DNA from: IDS-8 sp035304345 | GTDB taxonomy: Bacteria > Pseudomonadota > Gammaproteobacteria > Steroidobacterales > Woeseiaceae | Length of the DNA: 64,000 nt | Direction: 5' to 3' | Assembly: GCA_035304345.1 (NCBI GenBank) | Contig: DATGQE010000102.1 | Location: forward strand, 32,502-96,501 | Shown here: one piece after another, positions 13,020-22,991 of the stretch | Layout: the number at the start of each line of letters is the position of its first letter | How positions within the stretch are numbered: position 1 is the stretch's first letter | Position numbers and translations under genes: made by a program | Notes under the pieces: model-generated | The model's input: only the letters and a program-made list of their open reading frames with translations | Databases searched by the model: none | What the model was told of the DNA's origin: nothing

Positions 13020-13337
13020 ATGCGACCGCAGCAACGCGATCTCGCCGAGCTCCTCCGGGACGCGGAGAAGCGGGGCTTCACCCGCAATTTCGCGATCGAG
13101 GACGACGAGCTCTGCTGCTCCGCCACCGGCGAGCGTTACCGGCGCGAGCAGGCGAAGGTCGTGTCGACGCAGGCGGTCGACATGGGCACCGACCCCGGGG
13201 ACGATGCGACGCTGTACCTGATCGAGACGGACAGCGGCGCGAAGGGCTACCTCATCCTCTCGGACGCGTTCCACGCGGACCCGCGCAAGGCGGCTTTCGT
13301 CCGCTCGCTCGCCCGCCAGGACGGCGCCGACGCCTAG
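13020..13337 (+). CDS. small conserved protein of unknown function (105 aa)
   Basis: The protein has 105 residues and starts MRPQQRDLAELLRDAEKRGFTRNF. It is soluble and acidic, with a Cys-Cys pair in DDELCCSATGERY and a LYLIETDSGAKGYLILSDAF stretch that looks like a beta-rich core. The layout recalls the short proteins often misnamed phosphoribosylpyrophosphate synthetase (Leu-rich helix, KRGF, nucleotide-unrelated core), but I cannot assign a function. It stands alone after the TetR gene. Its TAG overlaps the stop of the convergent lipoprotein gene. Confidence 0.7.
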   Translation: MRPQQRDLAELLRDAEKRGFTRNFAIEDDELCCSATGERYRREQAKVVSTQAVDMGTDPGDDATLYLIETDSGAKGYLILSDAFHADPRKAAFVRSLARQDGADA

Positions 13338-13774
13338 CCGCCGCCCTGCGCCATCCGGCGCGCTTCCGCAACCGTCGTGTGGCACTCGCCGGCCATGGCC
13401 GACCCCGGCACCGCGAGCGATTCCGCCTTGCGGGCCAGTTGCTCCGCGCGGGCGTAACGGCCCTGCGCGAGCTCGAGCCGCGCCAGCTCCAGCCAGATCG
13501 CCGGCGCCGCCGGCTCGATTCTCAGGGCACGCTCGAGCGTCGCCGCGGCGCGCGCGTAGTCGCCCGTGCGGCGCTCGTTGCGGCTTTGCGTGAGCAGCGC
13601 GTCCGCGGCGGCGCTCATCGGGACCTCGCGCGGCGCGGGCTCGCCCGGCGCCGGGGCGCGCGGCTCGCCGGGCGGCACGGCAGGCCCGGGAACCGTGCAG
13701 CCGGCGAGGCCGCCCGCGACAAGGACGGCGGAAACGAGCGCCGAGGCGCTCAGTTGACGGCGTCGCGCAACCAT
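13334..13774 (-). CDS. TPR-containing lipoprotein next to PBP1B
   Basis: The protein has 146 residues. A lipoprotein signal ends at Cys26 (LAGCTVPG), a Pro/Ala-rich linker follows, and then one or two tetratricopeptide units (TGDYARAAATLERALRIEP, then IWLELARLELAQGRYARAEQLARKA). It overlaps the 3' end of the PBP1B gene by 25 bases, so the two are probably translated together. An outer-membrane lipoprotein beside PBP1B recalls LpoB, the PBP1B activator. LpoB proper is not a TPR protein, however, so a helper role is only a suggestion. Confidence 0.8.
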   Translation of the reverse strand: MVARRRQLSASALVSAVLVAGGLAGCTVPGPAVPPGEPRAPAPGEPAPREVPMSAAADALLTQSRNERRTGDYARAAATLERALRIEPAAPAIWLELARLELAQGRYARAEQLARKAESLAVPGSAMAGECHTTVAEARRMAQGGG

Positions 13775-16107
13775 TCGAAAGCTCCCGAGATACCGAACCC
13801 GCAGCGGCCCCGCGGCAGCGAGGCATCGCGCGGCAAAAGCAGCGAAACGGCGTCGGCGCAGCGCGGGCCGACCTCGGCCCCGCTGCCGTAGTCGATCCAG
13901 CGCTCCGCCAGCGCCGGCGCCGGCGCGTCGGCGAGCGGCCGGCTGCCGACGGCGCCGAGGATCGCGGCGAAGATCGGCAGTGCGCCGCTCGCGCCGGTCA
14001 GCCCGGTCGACCCGTTGTCGTCGCGCCCGACCCAGACCACCGTCACGTGCTCGCCGCTGAAACCCGCGAACCAGCTGTCGCGAAAGCCGTCCGAGGTGCC
14101 GGTTTTCCCGGCGACCGTGAGTCCCGCGGGAAGCTGCCCGAGCGCGCTTCGCCCGGTGCCGCGCTCCATGACGGCGACCAGGCCGTCCTGCAGTTGCCGC
14201 ACGTCGGTTGCCTCGGCCACCTGCTCCACCTCGATCCCGTATCGCTCCAGCGCCAGCCCGTCGACGTCCACGACGGAGCGCACGGCGCGCAGCGGCGTGC
14301 GAAAGCCGCCGTTCGCGAGCGTGCCGTACACCTCCGCCACCTCGACCGGCGCGAGCTCGACCGACCCGAGCAGCAAGGACGGCAGCGGCCGCGGCGTGCG
14401 CGGCGCGCCGAGCCTCGCCAGCAGCTCCGCGACCCGGTCGATGCCCACGTCCAGGCCCAGGTTCACCGTCGCGAGATTGAGCGACTCGGCAAGTGCCCTC
14501 AGCAGCGTGACGCTGCCATGGGCGCCGCCTTCGAAGTTCTTCGGCGTCCAGGTGTTGCCGTTCGGCAAGGTGAGCTCCACCGGCCGGTCTTCCACGGTCG
14601 AGGCCAGCGTGTAGCGCCCGGATTCGAGCGCGGCGAGGTAGACCGCGGGCTTCACCAGCGAGCCGATCGGCCGCCTCGCGTTCACGGCCCGGTTGAAGCC
14701 GGCGAAGCCGGCCTCGCGACCGCCGACGACGGCGAGCACCTCGCCCGAGGCCGCCGCCGTGACGACCACGGCGCCTTCGAGCTCGCCCGCCGGCAAGCCG
14801 CGTGCCGCCTCCAGCCTGTCGAGCCCGCGCGCGAGCTCGCGCTCGGCGGCGGCCTGCACCGCGGGATCGAGCGGCGTGAACACCCTGAGCCCCTCGCGCG
14901 TCAGGTCGTCGTCGCGGTAATCGGCGGCGAGCTGGCGCCGCACGAGATCGAGGTAGGCGGGATACCACGCGCTGCCGTAGCGCTCGCGGTTCCACAGGTC
15001 GAGCGGCTCGGCCGCGGCGGCGGCGGCAGCATCGTCGTCCAGCGCGCCCTGCTCGGCCATCTGTGCGAGGACCCGGTCGCGCCGCGCACGCGCGCGCTCC
15101 GGGTAGCGCAGCGGATCGTAGTAGCCGGGTCCGCGCACCATCGCCACGAGCAACGCGAGCTGGTGCGGCTCGAGCTCCGCGAGCGGACGTCCGAACCAGA
15201 AGCGGGCCGCGAGCCCGAAGCCGTGAATCGCACGCTTGCCCTGCTGCCCGAGGTACACCTCGTTGATGTACGCGTTCAGGATCTCCTCTTTGTCGTAGTG
15301 CGCCTCGAGGATCAGCGCCATGGCGGCTTCGCGCAGCTTGCGCCCGATCGTCTGCCGGTTGTCGAGGAAGTAGTTCTTGACGAGCTGCTGCGTGAGGGTG
15401 CTGCCGCCCTGCGTGATCCCGCCGGCCCGGAGGTTCGCCAGCAACGCCCGCAGCACCGCGCGGACGTCGATGCCGAAGTGGTCGTAGAAGCGGCGATCCT
15501 CCACCGCGACGAGCGCGGCAGGCAGGAGCGGCGGGACCTCGGCGGGCGCGACGACGAGGCGATCCTCGCCGTGCTCCGGGAACAGGCTGCCGATCATGAG
15601 CGGCTCGAGCCGCCCGACCGGCACCTCCGCAATGCCGTTCGTGAGCCGCGCGACGCGGCCGCCGTCGAACGTGACGGCATACCAGTGCCCGGGCTCGGTG
15701 CCGTCCCAGAACGCGAACGGCCGCGTCACGAGCTCGATGATGTTGCGGTAACGGCGGTAGGTGCCGGGCGCCTGCGGGCGTTCGGCAACCGCCCGGTAGC
15801 CGAGGCGCACGAGCTCCGTCTCCAGCGCGTCCGGCGTGAGGGCCAGTCCCGCGTACAGCTCCAGCGGACGCGCGTAGACGTGCGCCGGGAGATCCCACCG
15901 CCTGCCTTCGAAGCGCGACGTGACCTGCCAGTCGAGGACGGCGAGCCACGCCGCGAGCACGGCCAGCGACAGCCCGAGCACGGTCGCGACCGGGTGCCGC
16001 CGCACGAGCGACCATGCGCGCCGCACCCTGCCGCCCCGCTTGCGTGACCGCCCGCGCCGCTTCCTGCGCTTGGCCCTGGCCCTGCTCTTCGCCTTGCCCT
16101 TCGCCAT
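13750..16107 (-). CDS. mrcB: penicillin-binding protein 1B, bifunctional peptidoglycan synthase
   Basis: PBP1B polymerises glycan strands and cross-links peptides in the periplasm. The protein has 785 residues: a very basic cytoplasmic tail (1-35), one membrane anchor (about 40-60), a UB2H-like region, then the glycosyltransferase with Glu203 in EDRRFYDHFGID and QGGSTLTQQLVKN (233-245). In the transpeptidase domain the active-site Ser483 and Lys486 are in GSLVKP, Ser542 is in SLN and Lys668 in KTGTSDG. All catalytic motifs are intact. The UB2H domain separates PBP1B from PBP1A, which supports the symbol. Confidence 0.93.
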   Translation of the reverse strand: MAKGKAKSRARAKRRKRRGRSRKRGGRVRRAWSLVRRHPVATVLGLSLAVLAAWLAVLDWQVTSRFEGRRWDLPAHVYARPLELYAGLALTPDALETELVRLGYRAVAERPQAPGTYRRYRNIIELVTRPFAFWDGTEPGHWYAVTFDGGRVARLTNGIAEVPVGRLEPLMIGSLFPEHGEDRLVVAPAEVPPLLPAALVAVEDRRFYDHFGIDVRAVLRALLANLRAGGITQGGSTLTQQLVKNYFLDNRQTIGRKLREAAMALILEAHYDKEEILNAYINEVYLGQQGKRAIHGFGLAARFWFGRPLAELEPHQLALLVAMVRGPGYYDPLRYPERARARRDRVLAQMAEQGALDDDAAAAAAAEPLDLWNRERYGSAWYPAYLDLVRRQLAADYRDDDLTREGLRVFTPLDPAVQAAAERELARGLDRLEAARGLPAGELEGAVVVTAAASGEVLAVVGGREAGFAGFNRAVNARRPIGSLVKPAVYLAALESGRYTLASTVEDRPVELTLPNGNTWTPKNFEGGAHGSVTLLRALAESLNLATVNLGLDVGIDRVAELLARLGAPRTPRPLPSLLLGSVELAPVEVAEVYGTLANGGFRTPLRAVRSVVDVDGLALERYGIEVEQVAEATDVRQLQDGLVAVMERGTGRSALGQLPAGLTVAGKTGTSDGFRDSWFAGFSGEHVTVVWVGRDDNGSTGLTGASGALPIFAAILGAVGSRPLADAPAPALAERWIDYGSGAEVGPRCADAVSLLLPRDASLPRGRCGFGISGAFEWLRDAVN

Positions 16108-16164
16108 GGGGGCGTGACGGTACCAGAGTGCGCGTGAACGCGCAGCGCCCGCGCGCGGCTCGCG

Positions 16165-16590
16165 CTAGCGCCGCGACACCGTGAGGCGCGGATCCAGCGT
16201 GCCGACGTCGTCGATCGCAATGCTGTACTTGTAGGTGCCGTAGTCCGCATCCGCCGGCACGCGAATCTCGATGCGATCGCGCGTCCGGTTGGCGTTCCCG
16301 AGCCACGGCGGCCGGCGCTCGCCCGCGGGCTCGGTGCGCGCGGCACCGGCCTCCACGGGCGGCTCCAGCGACACCACGACCGTGCGGCCCGCGCAGATCT
16401 CGAGGTGCTCCGGGTGCACCGCGAGGTAGCCGGGTGCGTGGTGCACGGTGACGGTGCGGTCGCGGCAGGCGACTTCGTGATCCCCCGGCCTCTCCGGGGC
16501 AGCGCAGCCGGCGAGCGCGGAGACCGCGAGACCCGCCGTCACGGCGAGCGCGACGGTGCAGGCCGCGGCGCCATGCCTTCGCGTGTGCAT
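16165..16590 (-). CDS. small exported lipoprotein-like protein of unknown function
   Basis: The protein has 141 residues. The N-terminal signal has a possible lipobox (LAGCAAP, Cys29). The mature part looks all-beta, with VACRDRTVTVHHAPGYLAVHPEHLEICAGRTVVV-type strands (only short pieces quoted from 40-75) and a final DADYGTYKYSIAIDDVGTLD that resembles cupredoxin-like periplasmic domains. No copper ligands can be assigned. It sits alone between PBP1B and the winged-helix/TPR regulator, on the same strand as both. The function is unknown. Confidence 0.7.
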   Translation of the reverse strand: MHTRRHGAAACTVALAVTAGLAVSALAGCAAPERPGDHEVACRDRTVTVHHAPGYLAVHPEHLEICAGRTVVVSLEPPVEAGAARTEPAGERRPPWLGNANRTRDRIEIRVPADADYGTYKYSIAIDDVGTLDPRLTVSRR

Positions 16591-16613
16591 GTTCTGCTCC
16601 TTTGTTGTGTTCT

Positions 16614-16770
16614 TCAGGTGCCGGCGTCGCGCGCGGCGTGCACGTCACGTGTCAGCGCCGCGAATTCGGGGTCGTGCCGCAGCGGCTCGAGGTGCGGCTC
16701 GGCCGCGAGCAGCTTCGGCGGGTAGCCCATGTCGATCGCCGCCGCGAGACCGGCATGGCGGAGCGCCGCT
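16614..16770 (-). other. out-of-frame 3' end of the winged-helix/TPR regulator
   Basis: In another frame this stretch encodes RAALRHAGLAAAIDMGYPP and then KLLAAEPHLEPLRHDPEFAA to a TGA at 16614. This is the normal C-terminal ending of TolB/TPR regulators of this type. The upstream gene enters it one base out of step, close to 16766 in a GC-only run (GAGCGGCGC on the minus strand). One extra G there would restore a continuous frame. It marks either a real frameshift or a sequencing error. Confidence 0.75.
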
Positions 16771-18979
16771 CGCCGCCGCGCAGCGCGACCAGGGCGCCGA
16801 CGAAGTGCACGTAGGGATCCGAAGGCGTGAGCTCGCGCGCCTTGGCGAGCGCCTCCTGTGCCTCCTGCCGGCGGTCGAGCATCGCCTCGATCCAGGCGAG
16901 GTCGATGAGCGTGCCGGCATCCCGCGGATTCACGCGCAGCTTGCGCTCGGCCAGCGCGCGCGCCCTCTCGAATGCCGCCCGCGCTTCCTCCTGCCGCGTC
17001 GTGAACGACAGCGCATCGCCGAGGTTCGCCCACGCGAGGTGGTCGTGGGGTGTGAGGGCCGCGGCCTTCTCGTGCGCGGCGACCGCTTCCTCCATGCGCC
17101 CGAGGTAGTAATAAAGGAGACCGAGGTTGCTGAACGCGTCGCGGCGCGGCTCGAGCTCGATGGCCTCGAGCAGCGCCGGCTCCGCCTCCGCGAACCGGCC
17201 GGACAGGACGAGCGCGCTGCCTAAGTTCGCGTAGGCCTGCGGGTTGCGCGGCTCGAGCGACAGCATCTTGCGGAACTCGGTCGCGGCTTCCTCGTAGCGG
17301 CCGTTCTGGTACAGAAACCAGCCCAGCGCGTTGTACGTGCCGGTGTTGCCAGGCTGCAGGGCAATGGCGCGGCGATAGGCCGCTTCCGCCCGGTCGAGGC
17401 GCTGCGTGCGGTAGTACACGTCGGCCAGCCCGCCGAGCGCCTGCACGTTGTTCGCGTTGACGGCGAGCGCCTTGCGGAACGCCGCTTCCGCGTCACCGTC
17501 CCTGCCCGTTTCGGCGTACAGGTGCCCGAGCGCGGCGTGCACCACGTCGAGGTGCGGGTTGCGGTCGATCGCGGCGGCACAGGCGTGTTCCGCGCGCTCG
17601 ATCCATTCCGGCTCCGCGGTCACGCGGAAACCCTGGGCGTAAGCGGCGCAGATCCCGGCATGCGCCGCGGCGAACCCGGGATCGAGCTCGAGCGAGCGGC
17701 GGAACCAGCCGACGGCCTCCTCGATGGAGGCCGCGGACAGCGGCCGGTGCAGCACGTCCATCCCGTGCCGGTACAGGACGTACGCGTCGATGTCCGGGTG
17801 CTCGCCGTAGATGCCGGGCCGCGCCTGCGTATCCGGCGGCAGGACGACGCGTAGGTTCGCGACCGTGAGCCGCGTGATCTCGTCCTGGATGGCGAACAGC
17901 GCGGAGCGATCGCGACTGAAGGTGCGCGAGAGCACGCGGAACCCGTTCTCCGAATCGATCAGGTGAATGACGACCCGCAGCAGCCGGTCGCTGCGCTGCA
18001 CGCTGCCTTCGAGGTAGTAGCGCACGCGCAGGCGTGCCCGCACGGCCTCGGAAGACGCGTTCGCCGGGAGCGAGAAGGCATCGCCGCGGGCCGCGACCCT
18101 GAGCGACGGCACGGCCGCGAGGCGGCTCATCACGTCCTCGGCCAGGCCGTTGGCGAACACCGCGGTCTCGGGGCTGCCGTCGATGTTCAGAAACGGCAGC
18201 ACGGCGATGGAGTTCGGCTCGACGGGCGTCGGCCGCGCGAGGGACGCAGCCGCCGGCTCGCCGTCGCCGGGCAGGCCGATCGCACGGTCGTACACCCAGA
18301 CGCCGATGCCGGCGAGGAGCACCGCCCCGGCGATCGAGATCGCCGTGCGGTCGAGGAAGCGGCGGCCCCGGCCCTGCGGCCGGCCGGTGCGAGTCGCACG
18401 CCACACGTCGATGAGCCCGGCGAGGATGAGTGCGAACGGGAAGCCCGCAATCACGAGCACCGTCACCCAGGTGCCCAGCCGGGACGGGAGGCGCAGCGGC
18501 TCGAAGGTCGCGTCGGCGATCTGGATCACGAGCCAGCCGACAACGAGATAGGCGAGGCCGGTCTCCGCGATCCCGCCCTTCCTGAGTGCCTCCAGCCAGG
18601 GGCGTGGCTTCGCGGCCGCCGGCGTGCCGGCGGGCCCGGGCTCGCTTGCGGGAACCGGCTCGGCGAGGAGCCGGTAGCCGCGTCCCGGCAGCGTCTCCAG
18701 GTAGCGCGGCCGGTGCGCCGGGTCGCCGAGCGCCTTGCGTATCTCCGCCACGCTGCGCCGGAGCGCGGCCTCGCCCGCCCGGGCGGCGCGCACGCAGGCC
18801 AGGAGCTCCTCGTGCGATACGACGTCGCCTGCCCGTTGCGCGAGACACACGAGGACGGCGGCGGCGCGCGGCGACAGCCGGTGCGTGCCCCGGGGACCGG
18901 CAAGCCGCCGCTCTCCCGGGACGAAGCGGTGCTCGCCCAGCCGGAACGGAAGCGACGGGTCCTCAAGCAAGCCGGCCAA
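16652..18979 (-). CDS. membrane-bound winged-helix regulator with TolB-like and TPR domains (CadC-like), frameshifted near its end
   Basis: The order of parts is an N-terminal OmpR/CadC-type DNA-binding wing (about 10-110, ending YLETLPGRGYRLLAEP), hydrophobic segments (about 140-200 and 215-230), and a TolB-like/FlgO-like domain (SIAVLPFLNIDGSPETAVFA, then GLAEDVMSRLAAVPSLRVAA). At least six TPR units run from about 400 to the end. Proteins of this type sense a periplasmic cue and bind DNA directly while still in the membrane. The last 40 or so residues as read (arginine/serine-rich after GGERRSA) do not fit the family. The proper ending continues in another frame to 16614. The target genes are unknown. 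Confidence 0.88.
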   Translation of the reverse strand: MAGLLEDPSLPFRLGEHRFVPGERRLAGPRGTHRLSPRAAAVLVCLAQRAGDVVSHEELLACVRAARAGEAALRRSVAEIRKALGDPAHRPRYLETLPGRGYRLLAEPVPASEPGPAGTPAAAKPRPWLEALRKGGIAETGLAYLVVGWLVIQIADATFEPLRLPSRLGTWVTVLVIAGFPFALILAGLIDVWRATRTGRPQGRGRRFLDRTAISIAGAVLLAGIGVWVYDRAIGLPGDGEPAAASLARPTPVEPNSIAVLPFLNIDGSPETAVFANGLAEDVMSRLAAVPSLRVAARGDAFSLPANASSEAVRARLRVRYYLEGSVQRSDRLLRVVIHLIDSENGFRVLSRTFSRDRSALFAIQDEITRLTVANLRVVLPPDTQARPGIYGEHPDIDAYVLYRHGMDVLHRPLSAASIEEAVGWFRRSLELDPGFAAAHAGICAAYAQGFRVTAEPEWIERAEHACAAAIDRNPHLDVVHAALGHLYAETGRDGDAEAAFRKALAVNANNVQALGGLADVYYRTQRLDRAEAAYRRAIALQPGNTGTYNALGWFLYQNGRYEEAATEFRKMLSLEPRNPQAYANLGSALVLSGRFAEAEPALLEAIELEPRRDAFSNLGLLYYYLGRMEEAVAAHEKAAALTPHDHLAWANLGDALSFTTRQEEARAAFERARALAERKLRVNPRDAGTLIDLAWIEAMLDRRQEAQEALAKARELTPSDPYVHFVGALVALRGGERRSAMPVSRRRSTWATRRSCSRPSRTSSRCGTTPNSRR

Positions 18980-19015
18980 TCCTGCGAACGGACGTTCGCG
19001 ACGGTGCCCGATGGG

Positions 19016-19048
19016 AAAAGTAGCAGCGGCCCGGAGGTGCGGGGCCGC
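19016..19048 (-). terminator. probable intrinsic terminator of the polyamine operon
   Basis: Reading the minus strand, GCGGCCC (19048-19042) pairs with GGGCCGC (19032-19026) around a nine-base loop. TGCTAC and TTTT at 19019-19016 follow. It lies about 60 bases after the aguB stop and before the start of the winged-helix/TPR gene, so it would close the operon. Confidence 0.55.
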
Positions 19049-19107
19049 CTTCTTGCGCGCCGCTCACGATTCTACACCGGCCCGCCGGCGGCCGGCGCGC
19101 GAGGGGC

Positions 19108-20010
19108 TCAGTCGCCGTCGAGGAAGCGCCGGGTGATGTCCCCGTAGGCGTCGATGCGCCGGTCGCGGAAGAACGGCCAGCCGTGCCGGGAGCGCGCGAG
19201 CTCGTCGAGCCGCGCTTCCGTGACGAGCACGGCTTCCTCGTCCACCGGCCCGCGCACGAGGATGCGCCCGTCCGGCGCGGCGACGAAGCTCTGGCCCCAG
19301 AACTCGATGCCGCCGCTGCCGGCGGGATCCGGCTCGAAGCCGGTCCTGTTCACGGCCACGACGAAGCAGCCGTTCGCGATCGCGTGCGAGCGCTGTATCG
19401 TCTCCCACGCGGCATGCTGTTCCCGGCCGACGGCTTCCTTCTCCTCCGGGTGCCAGCCGATCGCCGTCGGGTAGAACAGGATCTCCGCGCCTTTGAGCGC
19501 GGTGAGCCGCGCCGCTTCCGGGTACCACTGGTCCCAGCAGATGAGCACGCCGAGCTCCGCGTGCGCCGTCGGGAAGCTCATGAAACCGAGGTCGCCCGGC
19601 GTGAAGTAGTACTTCTCGTAGTAGCGCGGGTCGTCGGGGATGTGCATCTTGCGGTACTTGCCGACGTAGCCCTTCCCGCGGTCCACGACGGCCGTCGTGT
19701 TGTGGTAGAGACCCGGCGCGCGCCGCTCGAACAGGCTCACGACGACGGTGACGTCGAGCTCGGCAGCGAGCGCGGCGAAGGCCTCGGTCGTCGGGCCGGG
19801 CACCGGCTCCGCCAGTGCGAAGTGGCGGTCGTCCTCGCTCTGGCAGAAGTACCGCGAGCGGAACAGCTCGGGGAGGCAGATGACCTGCGCGCCCTGCCGC
19901 GCGGCGTCGCGCGTCATCTGCATGGCTTTCGCGGTGTTCTCGTCGGGGTCCTCCGAGCAGCGCATCTGCACGAGGCCGAGCGTCACGGATCTCGTATCGC
20001 CTTTTGCCAT
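19108..20010 (-). CDS. aguB: N-carbamoylputrescine amidase
   Basis: This carbon-nitrogen hydrolase of the nitrilase superfamily converts N-carbamoylputrescine to putrescine, CO2 and ammonia. The catalytic triad is visible: Glu48 (CLPELF), Lys121 (YRKMHIP) and Cys158 (LICWDQWYPEAARL). The motifs YHNTTAVVD and FYPTAIGWHPEEK are specific to AguB. I chose the ATG at 20010 (300 residues) because GGAG lies eight bases upstream. A GTG at 20019 overlapping the speA stop is also possible, but it leaves no room for that site. It is the last gene of the operon. Confidence 0.95.
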   Translation of the reverse strand: MAKGDTRSVTLGLVQMRCSEDPDENTAKAMQMTRDAARQGAQVICLPELFRSRYFCQSEDDRHFALAEPVPGPTTEAFAALAAELDVTVVVSLFERRAPGLYHNTTAVVDRGKGYVGKYRKMHIPDDPRYYEKYYFTPGDLGFMSFPTAHAELGVLICWDQWYPEAARLTALKGAEILFYPTAIGWHPEEKEAVGREQHAAWETIQRSHAIANGCFVVAVNRTGFEPDPAGSGGIEFWGQSFVAAPDGRILVRGPVDEEAVLVTEARLDELARSRHGWPFFRDRRIDAYGDITRRFLDGD

Positions 20011-20015
20011 CCGGC

Positions 20016-21989
20016 TCACTCCGTCTGCGCGCCGCGGGGGTCGTAGTACGTGCCCGCGCGGAAAAAGCGCGTGTACTGGTCCAGTATCTCCATGCCGCGT
20101 TTCGGCCGCACGGCACCCGCTTCGATCTTCTCCTTGACGATCGCCTCCATGCGCCGGCGCAGGTCGTTCGGGAAGTACTGCACCTGGGCGAGGATCTCCT
20201 GCACTTCCACTCCCGGGATCACCTTCTCGATCCAGAAGTTGCCCTCTTCCTCCGGGTCGGCGTACACGTGCGCCTCCGACACGCGGCCGAACAGGTTGTG
20301 CGCATCGCCCATGATGTCCTGGTAGGCGCCCATCAGGAAGATGCCGAGCCAGTACGGCCGGCCCGGCTCCAGCGCATGCAGCTCCAGGAAATTGGGATCC
20401 TCGCGCGAGGACACGTAGTGCGACACCTTGCCGTCCGAGTCGCAGGTCAGGTCGACGAGCAGGGCGCGCCGTGACGGCCGCTCGTCGAGCCGGTGCAACG
20501 GCACGATCGGGAACGGCTGGTCGATGGCCCAGTGATCCAGCATCGACTGGAACACCGAGAAATCGCAGAGGTACTGGTCGACGAGCTTCTCCTCGAGCTC
20601 CTGGTACTCGACGGGAACCGGATCCGGGTCGAGTGCCCGCAGGCGGTCGAGGATCGCGGCGCAGCAGCTCCAGTAGTAGCGCTCCACGAGGGCGTTCTGC
20701 TCCAGCGAGAGGTGGCCGAGCCCGAACAGCGTCGCGGCGTCGCGGTGTATCACCACCACGTCGTGATAGGCCTCGAGGAGCTGGCTCAGCTTGAGCGGCT
20801 TCGAGCGCCGGTTCACGCGCTTCAGGATCTCGGCAAGATCGCAGACCATCCGGTGCGCATCCGGCGGCAGGGTATAGTCCGCCGGCACCCTGTCTTTCTG
20901 GTAGGCGCCCAGCACCTGCACGACCAGCAGCGAGTGGTGCGCCGTGATGGCGCGCCCGCTCTCGGTCACCAGCTCGGGGTGCGCAACGCCGTGCTCATCG
21001 CACACCTCCATCACCGAGTACACGACCGTATTGGCGTATTCCTGCAGGCTGTAGTTGATGCCCGACTCCACGTACCGCCCGGTGTAGTTCACACCCAGAC
21101 CGCCGCCCACGTCGAACCAGCGCACCCCGAGGCCGCGCTTCACGAGCGAGGCGTAGATCTGCGCCATCTCCTTCACGGCCTGCCGCAGGACCTGGATGTC
21201 CGCGATCTGGCTGCCTAGGTGGAAATGCAGCAGCACCAGCCCTTGCTGCCCGCCCGACTGCTCGAGACGCTCCACGAGCTCCATCAGCTCCGGCAGCGAG
21301 ATCCCGAACTTCGAGCGGTAACCGCCGGAATCGGCCCACTTGCCCGCCCCCGCCGTGCGCAACCGGATGCGCACGCCGAAGCGCGGCGCGACCTCCGCGC
21401 CGGCGGCGAGCGCGGCGAGCTGCTCGAACTCCGCGTACTTCTCCATCACCGGGATCACGTTCTTACCGAGGCTCTGCGCGGCCAGGATGAGCGACAGCAT
21501 CGACGCATCTTTCACGCCGTTGCAGATGAGCAGCGTGTCGTCGCTGGCGAGCTGGGGCAGCGCCGCCACGAGCTCGGCCTTGGAGCCGCACTCGAGACCC
21601 ATGTTCCACTGCCTGCCGGCGTCCAGGACCTCGTCGACGACCTCGTGAAGCTGGTTCACCTTGATCGGGTAGACGCCGGTGTACCGGTTGCGGTAGCCGC
21701 AATCCTCGATCGCCCGCCCGAACGCCTGGTTGAGCCGCCGGACGCGGGTCCTGAGCACGTCCTGGAAACGCAACAGGAGCGGGAAATCGATGCCCCTGCG
21801 CCCGGCCTCCTCCACCACGTCCAGCACGTCGATCCCGAGGTCCTGGTCGTCGAAAGGATGGACGGCGATGTGGCCGGCCTCGTTGATGCGGAAGAAACCG
21901 TCGCCCCAGGCGTCGAGCCGGTACAGCTCGCCGGCATCGTCGACCGACCACGAGGGCGGTGTCACGGCCTTCTCTGTCGTCGCGCTCAT
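20016..21989 (-). CDS. speA: biosynthetic arginine decarboxylase
   Basis: SpeA is a PLP enzyme that decarboxylates arginine to agmatine, the first step of this putrescine route. Its 657 residues match the SpeA family (about 630-660). The PLP lysine is Lys110 in YPIKVNQ. LLHFHLGSQIADI, WFDVGGGLGVNYTG and VTESGRAITAHHSLLV are classic SpeA barrel motifs, and the C-terminal domain carries IVPLHRLDERPSRRALLVDL. It starts 13 bases after the deoxyhypusine-synthase-like gene. Its stop lies within ten bases of the aguB start. Confidence 0.97.
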   Translation of the reverse strand: MSATTEKAVTPPSWSVDDAGELYRLDAWGDGFFRINEAGHIAVHPFDDQDLGIDVLDVVEEAGRRGIDFPLLLRFQDVLRTRVRRLNQAFGRAIEDCGYRNRYTGVYPIKVNQLHEVVDEVLDAGRQWNMGLECGSKAELVAALPQLASDDTLLICNGVKDASMLSLILAAQSLGKNVIPVMEKYAEFEQLAALAAGAEVAPRFGVRIRLRTAGAGKWADSGGYRSKFGISLPELMELVERLEQSGGQQGLVLLHFHLGSQIADIQVLRQAVKEMAQIYASLVKRGLGVRWFDVGGGLGVNYTGRYVESGINYSLQEYANTVVYSVMEVCDEHGVAHPELVTESGRAITAHHSLLVVQVLGAYQKDRVPADYTLPPDAHRMVCDLAEILKRVNRRSKPLKLSQLLEAYHDVVVIHRDAATLFGLGHLSLEQNALVERYYWSCCAAILDRLRALDPDPVPVEYQELEEKLVDQYLCDFSVFQSMLDHWAIDQPFPIVPLHRLDERPSRRALLVDLTCDSDGKVSHYVSSREDPNFLELHALEPGRPYWLGIFLMGAYQDIMGDAHNLFGRVSEAHVYADPEEEGNFWIEKVIPGVEVQEILAQVQYFPNDLRRRMEAIVKEKIEAGAVRPKRGMEILDQYTRFFRAGTYYDPRGAQTE

Positions 21990-22002
21990 CGGCGGCAGCG
22001 GT

Positions 22003-22974
<972 letters not shown>

Positions 22975-22991
22975 GCGCTTCTCCTCGGGAT

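Noticed and set aside
13334..13774. Naming the TPR lipoprotein LpoB
   Set aside because: Position beside PBP1B is suggestive, but the sequence is TPR-like and does not show the LpoB domain.
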